A stretch of DNA of 64,000 bases from Caldicellulosiruptoraceae bacterium PP1 (GTDB lineage Bacteria > Bacillota > Thermoanaerobacteria > Caldicellulosiruptorales > Caldicellulosiruptoraceae): NCBI GenBank assembly GCA_041320695.1, contig JBGGOQ010000002.1, forward strand, positions 333,618-397,617, read 5' to 3'. This document shows, in pieces, positions 55,305 through 62,151 of this stretch. Position 1 is the first letter of the stretch. Each line of letters opens with the position of its first letter. Position numbers and translations under genes: made by a program. The notes beneath the pieces were generated by a model, which had not been told where the DNA came from, made no database searches, and was given only the letters and a program-made list of their open reading frames with translations.

Positions 55305-55802
55305 ATGAAATTATTTAATAGAGAATTAGGTACTAAAGAGATTGTCTATATAGGGCTTACTGCAGCTGTTTATACTGTTGCAACAGTTTTAATTGCACCA
55401 CTTAGTTATGGAGCAGTACAATTTAGATTTTCCGAGATTTTGAATTTACTTGTTTTTATTGATCCTATATATGCACCAGGACTTGTGCTTGGTTGTTTTA
55501 TAGCAAACCTGTTTAGTCCTTTAGGTTGGGTTGATGTTGTTTTTGGAACACTTGGAACATTACTTTCGGTTATAATGATTGCAAGGAGTAAAAACCTATT
55601 TATAGCAAGTTTGTGGCCAACTATTTTTAGTGTGATTGTTGGTCTTGAACTTCATTTTGTGCAAAAGCTGCCATTTTTAATTACTACACTTACAGTAATG
55701 CTTGGTGAATTTGTTGTTGTAACATTAATTGGTTATCCTGTTTTCAATGCTATAATGAGAAATAGAGCTTTAATGAATATTCTTAAACTAAAAAAAGATT
55801 AG
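55305..55802 (+). CDS. queT: QueT family queuosine-precursor transporter
   Basis: A 165-residue membrane protein with about five helices matching QueT, the energy-coupling-factor substrate-binding subunit for queuosine precursors: GLTAAVYTVATVLIAPLSYG, FRFSEILNLLVFIDP, and GLVLGCFIANLFSPLGWVD. It would capture queuine, preQ1 or preQ0 and use a shared ECF module encoded elsewhere. ATG at 55305 follows GGAGG and begins 8 bases after the QueL-like stop, so the two form an operon. Confidence 0.88.
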   Translation: MKLFNRELGTKEIVYIGLTAAVYTVATVLIAPLSYGAVQFRFSEILNLLVFIDPIYAPGLVLGCFIANLFSPLGWVDVVFGTLGTLLSVIMIARSKNLFIASLWPTIFSVIVGLELHFVQKLPFLITTLTVMLGEFVVVTLIGYPVFNAIMRNRALMNILKLKKD

Positions 55803-55830
55803 AGGGGTATTATTCCCCTCTAATTTTATT
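55799..55830. terminator. Bidirectional terminator after queT
   Basis: Nine-base perfect stem TTAGAGGGG/CCCCTCTAA (55799-55807 with 55815-55823) then TTTTATT. Confidence 0.85.
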
Positions 55831-56752
55831 CAAATAGATAAAGCTTTTTTGAAATAACATCAAATTTATAAATCTTCACCTTTGAATTAATTCCCACTCT
55901 TATATATAAATAATTTTTATTCCAATAATAGGTATTAATACTTTTGATAGTCTTATTCTTAAAAAGATCATTTAGTTTCGCTTTATATCCATTATCTAAT
56001 TTATAAAGGTTAACAAATGGTTTTATAGATGAATTTTGCATTTCAAAAAGATTTAATGCAGCATATTGAGCTGTTCTATCTATTATTAATGTTTCGATAC
56101 CAATATTTTTTCCTTTGATTTTATCAACAATCTTTAGTCTCTTAGAATTTAAATCATAATAATACAATATTATTGTGTTACCATGTATTATAGTAAAAAC
56201 TAACCTATTTTTATTTATATCATAAGCAAGAGAGCCAAAGTAAAAACTTGATTTTGGCATATCTTTACTTGCAAGCATCGACTTTGTTAATAATGCAATT
56301 CTTTTATTATCTCTTTCTAAGGAAAAACTCTCTCCGTTATCGGTAGCAAGAACAGTTGCAAGTATCTTTTTTTCAATTTTTCGAATTTTATATTTTAATA
56401 AGCTGTTAACTACAGTAAAGGTATGTTTTTCAATACTATAATAAGGATTTGCCGTATAGGAAAAAAATACGTAAGCTTCAATTTGGTAGATATCATTATT
56501 TAGCTTTTTCATATTAAGGATCTCATAATTTACAGGATGAGGATTGCTCACTAATATAAGATTATCTGGTTTTTCTAAGAATGACTTTGCTTTTCCAACA
56601 TCCCTTAGTAAAATTGCATTTAAAAAGCTGTCAACAGTGCTAACAGGAGATTTGTTTATGGCCAATGCATTTTGGATAGATATTAAGTAAAAGGACAATG
56701 CAATTATGAGCAATAAACCGAACAATTTTTTTAGGTTAAAAGAAAAGAACAC
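55826..56752 (-). CDS. Membrane-anchored or secreted protein of unknown function
   Basis: A 308-residue protein with an N-terminal hydrophobic segment (FGLLLIIALSFYLISIQNAL, about 11-30), then a DUF4829-like/NTF2-like start (VDSFLNAILLRDVGKAKSFL) and a beta-rich, propeller-like second half. It resembles many clostridial spore-coat or envelope lipoprotein-like proteins but carries no lipobox. I do not recognise the family. GTG at 56752 is 9 bases after TGGGGG. Confidence 0.6.
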   Translation of the reverse strand: MFFSFNLKKLFGLLLIIALSFYLISIQNALAINKSPVSTVDSFLNAILLRDVGKAKSFLEKPDNLILVSNPHPVNYEILNMKKLNNDIYQIEAYVFFSYTANPYYSIEKHTFTVVNSLLKYKIRKIEKKILATVLATDNGESFSLERDNKRIALLTKSMLASKDMPKSSFYFGSLAYDINKNRLVFTIIHGNTIILYYYDLNSKRLKIVDKIKGKNIGIETLIIDRTAQYAALNLFEMQNSSIKPFVNLYKLDNGYKAKLNDLFKNKTIKSINTYYWNKNYLYIRVGINSKVKIYKFDVISKKLYLFE

Positions 56753-56825
56753 AACTTTTAACCCCCAAAAATTAATCTATATTAATATTATATCATTTGC
56801 ATTATCAATCATTATAAAAAATATA

Positions 56826-56854
56826 TTGACATATTCACAAATTGTAATTATAAT
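56826..56854 (+). promoter_or_regulatory. Consensus promoter of the PerR operon
   Basis: TTGACA (56826-56831) and TATAAT (56849-56854) separated by exactly 17 bases. A partial PerR-like box at 56842-56856 covers the -10. Confidence 0.9.
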
Positions 56855-56858
56855 AAAA

Positions 56859-56890
56859 TTGTAATGATTACAAAATTGTAATGATTACAA
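56859..56890 (+). promoter_or_regulatory. Tandem PerR/Fur-type operators
   Basis: Two identical perfect 7-1-7 dyads TTGTAATGATTACAA at 56859-56873 and 56876-56890, spaced 17 bases start to start. They lie from the transcription start to the ribosome site. A degenerate third copy overlaps the -10. They are probably bound by the PerR encoded in the operon. Confidence 0.88.
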
Positions 56891-56906
56891 AATAGGAGTG
56901 GTAATA

Positions 56907-57095
56907 ATGGATAATAAAGAATTGGTATTAAAGGCATTAAAAGATTCAGAAAATCCTTTAAAAGCTCAAGAAATTGCAGATATAACTGGTTTAAAAAAGG
57001 CTGAGGTAGACAAAATTCTAAAAATCTTAAAAGAAGAAAATCTTATTGAATCACCTAAAAGATGTTATTACACTGCAAGCAACAAAGGGGAATAA
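56907..57095 (+). CDS. Small winged-helix protein, first gene of the PerR operon
   Basis: A 62-residue protein consisting of one winged helix-turn-helix (KAQEIADITGLKKAEVDKIL, ESPKRCYYTAS). Similar small proteins precede rubrerythrin genes in clostridia, but the role is unknown. It could assist PerR or regulate separately. ATG at 56907 follows AGGAGTGG. It is 6 bases from perR and is co-transcribed. Confidence 0.75.
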   Translation: MDNKELVLKALKDSENPLKAQEIADITGLKKAEVDKILKILKEENLIESPKRCYYTASNKGE

Positions 57096-57101
57096 ATTAT
57101 T

Positions 57102-57515
57102 ATGTCCCCAAACTATAAAAATCTTACAGAAACACTTAAAAAATATGATATAAAGCCTTCTACAATAAGAGTCAAAGTTTTAGATTATCTTTTAAACAAC
57201 AGAGTTCATCCTACAATAGAACAGATATATAATTCACTCATAAATGAAATGCCAACACTTTCGAAAACAAGTATATATAATACAATTGAATTGTTTTTAG
57301 AAAAAGGCTTAGTAAGAGAAGTATTATCAGACCAAAAAGAATCACGAATTGATATTGATACTACACTTCATGGACATTTTAAGTGTGAAAAATGTGGAAA
57401 TATTTATGATTTTCTATTAGAAGAACCAAAAATATTGAATGAAAGTTTAGAAGGCTTTGTTATTAAAGAAAAAAATATTTTTTACAAAGGAATTTGTAAA
57501 GATTGTATTAAATAA
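57102..57515 (+). CDS. perR: PerR-type Fur-family peroxide regulator
   Basis: A 137-residue Fur-family repressor. The winged helix contains SKTSIYNTIELFLEKGLV. The regulatory metal site candidates are in RIDIDTTLHGHFKCEKCG; two CxxC pairs (CEKCG and CKDC) form the structural zinc site. Oxidation of the metal-binding histidines by peroxide derepresses PerR targets. Position before rubrerythrin and behind duplicated PerR-type boxes supports PerR over Fur or Zur. ATG at 57102 follows AAGGGGAA. Confidence 0.87.
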   Translation: MSPNYKNLTETLKKYDIKPSTIRVKVLDYLLNNRVHPTIEQIYNSLINEMPTLSKTSIYNTIELFLEKGLVREVLSDQKESRIDIDTTLHGHFKCEKCGNIYDFLLEEPKILNESLEGFVIKEKNIFYKGICKDCIK

Positions 57516-57546
57516 TATTATCAAAATAATGAGGAGGTTATAAAAA

Positions 57547-58083
57547 ATGAAAGAATTAAAAGGAACAAGAACAGAGGCTAATTTACTTGCAGCATTTGCT
57601 GGTGAATCACAAGCAAGAAATAAATACACATACTTTGCAAGTCAAGCAAGAAAAGAAGGTTATGAGCAAATAGCAGCTATCTTTGAAGAAACAGCAGAGA
57701 ATGAAAAAGAACATGCTAAGCTATTCTTTAAATTTTTAAATGGTATTGGTTCAACACTTGATAATCTTAAAGAAGCTGCAAAAGGTGAAAATTATGAATG
57801 GACAGAGATGTACAAAGAGTTTGCCAAAGTAGCACGTGAAGAAGGATTTGAAGAGATAGCATTGGCCTTTGAATTTGTAGGGAAAGTAGAAGAAAAGCAT
57901 GAGGAAAGATACAAAAAGCTAGTTTCTAACATTGAAAACGATAAGGTATTCAAAAAAGAGGAAAAGGTTGCTTGGAAATGTAGAAACTGTGGATATATTC
58001 ATTATGGTAATGAAGCACCAAAGGTTTGTCCAACTTGTAAGCATCCTCAATCATTCTTTGAGGTAAGAGCTGAAAATTATTAA
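57547..58083 (+). CDS. rbr: Rubrerythrin
   Basis: A 178-residue rubrerythrin that reduces hydrogen peroxide in anaerobes. The ferritin-like di-iron domain has [14 protein letters not shown] and a second [14 protein letters not shown]. The C-terminal rubredoxin domain has [10 protein letters not shown] and [11 protein letters not shown] for one iron. It follows perR with an AGGAGG site and would be induced by peroxide. Confidence 0.93.
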   Translation: MKELKGTRTEANLLAAFAGESQARNKYTYFASQARKEGYEQIAAIFEETAENEKEHAKLFFKFLNGIGSTLDNLKEAAKGENYEWTEMYKEFAKVAREEGFEEIALAFEFVGKVEEKHEERYKKLVSNIENDKVFKKEEKVAWKCRNCGYIHYGNEAPKVCPTCKHPQSFFEVRAENY

Positions 58084-58127
58084 TTTTAAAAACAATTTAA
58101 AGAGTATTAAAATAAGTTTTATCAGGT

Positions 58128-58168
58128 AAAAAGGCTGGAATTAAGTTATTATCCAGCCTTTTATTTTT
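58128..58168. terminator. Bidirectional terminator after rubrerythrin
   Basis: Stem AAAAGGCTGGA/TCCAGCCTTTT (58128-58139 with 58152-58162) with a T-rich tail, between convergent genes. Confidence 0.85.
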
Positions 58169-58797
58169 TATTTACTAGATTTGTTAAGTTTATTATATTT
58201 CTTAACAGCTTCTTTTATGGTATTATCAGATAATTTGGCATCAATATATTGACAATATTTTCTTAATGCTTCCTCAAAGCTTTTTGCAGGACCAAATAAA
58301 TATGGATAATTTAAACTACTATCTTTTATTTTATTCTTTGAATGATCAACAAATGATATTTCAATAAATTCAAAATAATTTTTGAAACTTAAAAATAAGT
58401 CAATTGGTTCTGATGTTGAAAATCCTTTAATAGTTCCATCTTTATTATAATACTTATCTTTATTAACAAAAGGTATAATTTGGTCAGAATTTTTATCAGC
58501 AGCTTTCCATTTTGGATAAACAATATATTCAATACCATTTATCTTTGCTGAACCATAATATGATTTAGCAGAAAAAATATTTTTCTTAACTGATAATGAT
58601 ATATTAACTTCATATTTTTGAGGTAATTTTTTTATTTCAACTGCTTGCTTTTTTGAGTCAATAACTATTCCATTAAAATCAAACATACTGAAACTTTTGT
58701 TAACCTTATAAGGCTTTTCATATTGAATAACTGCAATAAAAGTTGCTAAAAATATAAAGGATATTATTAATACTATGTATTTGTTCATCTTAAACAA
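58168..58797 (-). CDS. Small membrane-anchored protein of unknown function
   Basis: A 209-residue protein starting with MFKMNKYIVLIISFIFLATF, a single N-terminal membrane segment, and a basic/beta-rich extracytoplasmic part with no motif that I recognise. TTG at 58797 is 10 bases after GAGGAG. A longer reading to 58914 lacks a good ribosome site and adds an implausible hydrophobic stretch. Confidence 0.55.
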   Translation of the reverse strand: MFKMNKYIVLIISFIFLATFIAVIQYEKPYKVNKSFSMFDFNGIVIDSKKQAVEIKKLPQKYEVNISLSVKKNIFSAKSYYGSAKINGIEYIVYPKWKAADKNSDQIIPFVNKDKYYNKDGTIKGFSTSEPIDLFLSFKNYFEFIEISFVDHSKNKIKDSSLNYPYLFGPAKSFEEALRKYCQYIDAKLSDNTIKEAVKKYNKLNKSSK

Positions 58798-58946
58798 TTT
58801 GCTAACACTCCTCTTAGAAAGGTATGTTTTTGTCTCAAATATTATATAACTATAGTATAAAAATATAATAGCATGATAGGAATAAATAGACAATAAATAT
58901 TTTGTACTTAGCATATATAATTTATTGCAACTTATATTTTTTTATA

Positions 58947-58975
58947 TTGATTTATTTCGAGAAAATAAATATAAT
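58947..58975 (+). promoter_or_regulatory. Promoter of the sensor-ANTAR operon
   Basis: TTGATT (58947-58952) and TATAAT (58970-58975) spaced by 17 bases. Predicted start is about 58982, 17 bases before the leader terminator. The divergent neighbour begins 150 bases away. Confidence 0.75.
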
Positions 58976-58992
58976 TTAATTGATATTAGTTT

Positions 58993-59036
58993 CTCAACAA
59001 AGGCGTTGAGGGAGATTTTCCTTCAACGCCTTTTTG
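58993..59036 (+). promoter_or_regulatory. Leader attenuator with ANTAR-type hexaloop hairpin
   Basis: Hairpin A: CTCAAC (58993-58998), loop AAAGGC (58999-59004), GTTGAG (59005-59010). The six-base loop has A at 1 and G at 4, the ANTAR-protein signature. Hairpin B: 58999-59013 pairs with 59019-59033 and is followed by five T residues, a strong terminator. A and B share 58999-59010 and cannot form together. Expected mode: the ANTAR protein stabilises A and allows read-through. The usual second hairpin upstream of A is not evident. Confidence 0.6.
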
Positions 59037-59070
59037 TATTTTTTATTAAATATTTTGGGGGTGCCTGTAA

Positions 59071-60600
59071 ATGAAAAAAAACATATTATTAGGGTTTCAA
59101 ATCATTGTATTAATTATTATTGTATTATTACATTATATGAGTAATATACCTATATCTGTACAATATTTAATTACTATTATTATTGAGTTTTTTGGAACAA
59201 TAGTCATACAGTTAGTTTTTAACAATACTCTATCAAAACAGTCAGAAGAATTAAATAAAATAAAAGAAAGGCTTCTTAATTTTAATGTTGAGGTTCAAGT
59301 AGCTATAAACAAGATTACATCTGTTGCTGAACAATTAAATATCACTGCTAATGAGGGTAAAGAAACATATTCTGTCTTATTTGATGAGTCTCAAAAAATG
59401 TATTCCATAAATTCTAAAGCTAATCAAACAATATTTCTTTCGGTTGGGAATATAAAAAATCTATTAAATTCACTTGAATTTGTAAGAGAACTGATACTTA
59501 AATTAAGCAAAGATAGTGAAATTACTAATAGAATTGCAAATCAAAGTATTGATGAAGCAAAATCAATTGTTGAGGATATAAATAAAATCAAAGATTCATC
59601 TCATGAAATTCTTAAACAAATGGAAGAATTATATAATCAATCAATTAATATTACCAAGATATTGAAGTCTGTCGAGTATATTTCAAAAGAAACAAAACTA
59701 TTAGCTCTAAATGCATCCATTGAAGCTGCAAAGGCGGGTAGTGAGGAATCAAAAGGCTTTAATATTGTGGCAGCAGAAATTAAAAAACTTTCTGATGAAA
59801 CATCACAATCTGTAAAAGACATATATACAATATTAAGTTTATTCCAAGAACAGATTAAGGTATTAAATACTACAATAGCTAATAATACAAATTTAGTTGA
59901 TAAAAATGTTGAAAGTATAAAGAAGATAATGGATGAATTAGAAAACATAAGCTCTTCAATTAATAGTTTAAATAGTCTTGTTTCAAATGTTCATTTAAAG
60001 GTTGAGGAGGAATTTGAAGCAACCTCATTAATTGAAAAGTCCTCTGGGGAAATTGTTAATTTACTTGACCAGTCAGATAAAAGTATTAATAATGTATGTA
60101 ACTTAATTGACCAACATAAAAATGGTATTGAAGAAATATTTGGATTGACTGATAGATTAAATACTCTATATTCTGAATTGTCTGGATATGTTGATAATTC
60201 AATTTTAGAAAACATAAAAATTGATGGAAGTATCATAGGCGATAAAGTTGAAAAAGCCGAAAGAATATTGGAAGAATTAGTAAATGATGATGCAATTATA
60301 TCATTGGAAAAGCTAAGGCATCAAGTGATATTTAATGACATATTACAAAAATATGACTTTGTTGAAGCAATATGGTCAAACGATAAAAAGGGAAAATTTA
60401 TTCTTTCAATTCCACCAGCAGGTATTGCTAATGCAAAGATAAGAGACTGGTTTAAAAAATCAATAGAAGGGAATCTATATGTTTCTAACCCTTATATCTC
60501 TGCAATAACTAAAAAACCATGTATTACAATGGCTAGTCCAATAAAGAATTCGAATAATGAAATTATTGGTGTTATTGGGCTTGATATAAAAATTATTTAA
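59071..60600 (+). CDS. MCP-like membrane sensor with C-terminal Cache-like domain
   Basis: A 509-residue protein with two N-terminal helices (about 5-23 and 32-50), no large periplasmic domain, and a chemoreceptor signalling core. The core contains [20 protein letters not shown] and [15 protein letters not shown] (about 212-250) in long coiled coils. The C-terminal 90 residues (from about [20 protein letters not shown] to [12 protein letters not shown]) look like a Cache/PDC-type ligand domain, here in the cytoplasm. No che genes are nearby. It precedes an ANTAR regulator by 18 bases and lies behind an attenuator. A role as a nitrogen-status or ligand sensor for the ANTAR protein is an inference. 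ATG at 59071 follows GGGGGTG. Confidence 0.78.
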   Translation: MKKNILLGFQIIVLIIIVLLHYMSNIPISVQYLITIIIEFFGTIVIQLVFNNTLSKQSEELNKIKERLLNFNVEVQVAINKITSVAEQLNITANEGKETYSVLFDESQKMYSINSKANQTIFLSVGNIKNLLNSLEFVRELILKLSKDSEITNRIANQSIDEAKSIVEDINKIKDSSHEILKQMEELYNQSINITKILKSVEYISKETKLLALNASIEAAKAGSEESKGFNIVAAEIKKLSDETSQSVKDIYTILSLFQEQIKVLNTTIANNTNLVDKNVESIKKIMDELENISSSINSLNSLVSNVHLKVEEEFEATSLIEKSSGEIVNLLDQSDKSINNVCNLIDQHKNGIEEIFGLTDRLNTLYSELSGYVDNSILENIKIDGSIIGDKVEKAERILEELVNDDAIISLEKLRHQVIFNDILQKYDFVEAIWSNDKKGKFILSIPPAGIANAKIRDWFKKSIEGNLYVSNPYISAITKKPCITMASPIKNSNNEIIGVIGLDIKII

Positions 60601-60618
60601 ATTATTGGAGAGATAAAA

Positions 60619-61212
60619 GTGAGTAATTTAAAATTTGTATTAGTAGGTGAGGATAAAAAGATATTAGGTTTAGTTAAAAGGCTTTTAACATCTCATAATA
60701 ATATTTTTGTAGGATACACCACAAAACCTTATGAGCTTTTAAGGCTTTTACGTAGTTGTTGCCCAGAGCTTGTTATAATTGATATTGGAAATAAACTTGG
60801 GGAATTCAAAAGTATATTGAGGATAATAGATGAAGATCTATTGTCAGCATGTATATTAATTATAGAAAGAAAAAATGATGATATTATGGAGTTTATTACA
60901 TCATCAAGAATAATAACATTTACATCAAAGCTTATTTATGAAGAAACATTTATACAATTAATTGATATCTCAATGCTGAATTATAAAAGGATTTTGGATT
61001 ATGAAAAAAGATTAAATGAACTAAGTAGAAGGCTTGAAGAAAGAAGAATTATTGAAAAAGCAAAATGGCTACTTGTAAAAAACTATAATCTAACCGAAGA
61101 ACAAGCATATGAATTTATTCAAAAAAGAAGTAGAGAAAAAAGAATTTCAATGGGAGAAATGGCAAAAAATATATTATCAAATTATGAATTAAATGGAGAA
61201 GATAACCGTTAA
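60619..61212 (+). CDS. ANTAR-domain response regulator
   Basis: A 197-residue protein. Residues 1-120 form a receiver-like domain with an acid pocket (GED), candidate phospho-acceptor Asp55 in VIIDIG and a later FTSK. A coiled coil (RLNELSRRLEERRII) leads to the RNA-binding ANTAR domain with KAKWLLVKNYNLTEEQAYEF and ISMGEMAKNIL. ANTAR proteins prevent termination by binding paired hexaloop hairpins. No histidine kinase is adjacent; the upstream MCP-like protein is its likely input. GTG at 60619 follows TTGGAGAGA. Downstream lies a second leader in front of glnK. Confidence 0.88.
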   Translation: MSNLKFVLVGEDKKILGLVKRLLTSHNNIFVGYTTKPYELLRLLRSCCPELVIIDIGNKLGEFKSILRIIDEDLLSACILIIERKNDDIMEFITSSRIITFTSKLIYEETFIQLIDISMLNYKRILDYEKRLNELSRRLEERRIIEKAKWLLVKNYNLTEEQAYEFIQKRSREKRISMGEMAKNILSNYELNGEDNR

Positions 61213-61276
61213 CAATATATAAAATGAATGACGAACAAATAAAAATTGCAAAAATAAAAAATTTTTAAAAAAACTA

Positions 61277-61305
61277 TTGCAAAAATGAAAGTATAGTGGT
61301 ATAAT
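61277..61305 (+). promoter_or_regulatory. glnK-amtB promoter
   Basis: TTGCAA (61277-61282), 17-base spacer, and TATAAT (61300-61305) with extended -10 TGG. The start should be about 61312, giving a 147-base leader. Confidence 0.8.
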
Positions 61306-61328
61306 AATTTCAAAATTAAAATTTAATA

Positions 61329-61422
61329 TTTTTAAGAAGTAAATAAGAACTTCTTAAAAAAACGGCCACGACGCCGGTAACTTAAATGGTTTTATTACCG
61401 TTTTGGTTATCGGCGTTTTTTT
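61329..61422 (+). promoter_or_regulatory. glnK leader with attenuator-type competing hairpins
   Basis: HP1: 12-bp stem (61329-61340 with 61349-61360), eight-base loop. HP2: CGGC/GCCG (61363-61366 with 61373-61376) with hexaloop CACGAC, G at 4 but C at 1. Terminator: 11-bp stem (61371-61381 with 61406-61416, one G-T pair) then a seven-T run. HP2 and also CGGTAA/TTACCG (61375-61380 with 61395-61400) each compete with the terminator. Layout is that of a two-hairpin antiterminator, likely ANTAR-controlled; the loops fit the consensus only partly. Confidence 0.7.
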
Positions 61423-61458
61423 ATTTTACATATCAACAATCGAAAGGGGGTGTTTATG

Positions 61459-61797
61459 ATGAAGAAATTAGAAATAATCATAAGACCAGAGAAATTAGAG
61501 GAGCTAAAAGAGATACTCAATTCTATTGGTATTGCTGGTATGACAGTATCAATGGTATCAGGATGTGGTAAGCAAAAAGGCAGAAAAGGTGTTTACAGAG
61601 GTACAGAATATAGCATTAATCTACTTCCAAAGGTAAAGGTTGAGGTTGTTGTTAGCGACAAGATTGTAGAAACAATTATTGAAAAAGTTATCTCAACAGT
61701 CAGAACTGGTGAAATTGGTGATGGTAAGATATTTATCTACGATGTTTATGACGTTGTAAAGGTAAGAACTGGTGAAAGAGGTGAAGAGGCACTTTAA
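61459..61797 (+). CDS. glnK: P-II nitrogen regulatory protein GlnK
   Basis: A 112-residue P-II signalling protein: MKKLEIIIRPEKLEELKEI, T-loop KGRKGVYRGTEYS with Tyr46 and the classic Tyr51, and C-terminal signature ending in IYDVYDVVKVRTGERG. It reads ATP/ADP and 2-oxoglutarate and plugs AmtB when ammonium is high. Full T-loop and amtB linkage favour GlnK over NifI. ATG at 61459 follows AAAGGGGG; ATG at 61456 is also possible. Confidence 0.93.
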   Translation: MKKLEIIIRPEKLEELKEILNSIGIAGMTVSMVSGCGKQKGRKGVYRGTEYSINLLPKVKVEVVVSDKIVETIIEKVISTVRTGEIGDGKIFIYDVYDVVKVRTGERGEEAL

Positions 61798-61829
61798 AAA
61801 ACAACTTAATTTTAAAGAAGGTGATTTTG

Positions 61830-62150
61830 ATGAGTAAACGTATTGCAATAGCGACACTTTATATATTTGATTTATTAATAATTCTATCTGGATTTCTATA
61901 TTGTATATATAATATTCAAACAAAAGTTAAGTTTCATTTATTTGGAACGCAAGTACCTGGATATATATTTGGGATAGTTTCAATTTATATTGGAATAAGA
62001 AATTTTAAAGCAGTACAAAAACTAAATAGGCAGATAATTTCGAACAATGCAAAATTTTCATTAAGGAATTTTTCAACAGTAAGTTTAATTAAAAAAGGAT
62101 GCTCAAATCTATTAAACAAAAAAACAATAAAAAGCGAGGGAGGGATATAA
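61830..62150 (+). CDS. Small two-helix membrane protein between glnK and amtB
   Basis: A 106-residue protein with two predicted membrane helices (about 7-28 and 42-58) and a basic tail (KLNRQIISNNAKFSLRNFST). I do not recognise the family. ATG at 61830 follows AAAGAAGGTGAT. It ends one base before the amtB start, so translation is coupled. Location suggests a role with AmtB or GlnK, unproven. Confidence 0.65.
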   Translation: MSKRIAIATLYIFDLLIILSGFLYCIYNIQTKVKFHLFGTQVPGYIFGIVSIYIGIRNFKAVQKLNRQIISNNAKFSLRNFSTVSLIKKGCSNLLNKKTIKSEGGI

Positions 62151-62151
62151 A

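Noticed and set aside
61386..61571. 61-codon frame overlapping the glnK leader
   Set aside because: It lies across the attenuator terminator and in another frame of glnK; no ribosome site.
61459..61797. NifI1-type nitrogenase regulator instead of GlnK
   Set aside because: The T-loop with YRGTEY and Tyr51 and the amtB linkage are those of GlnK; NifI genes lie between nifH and nifD.
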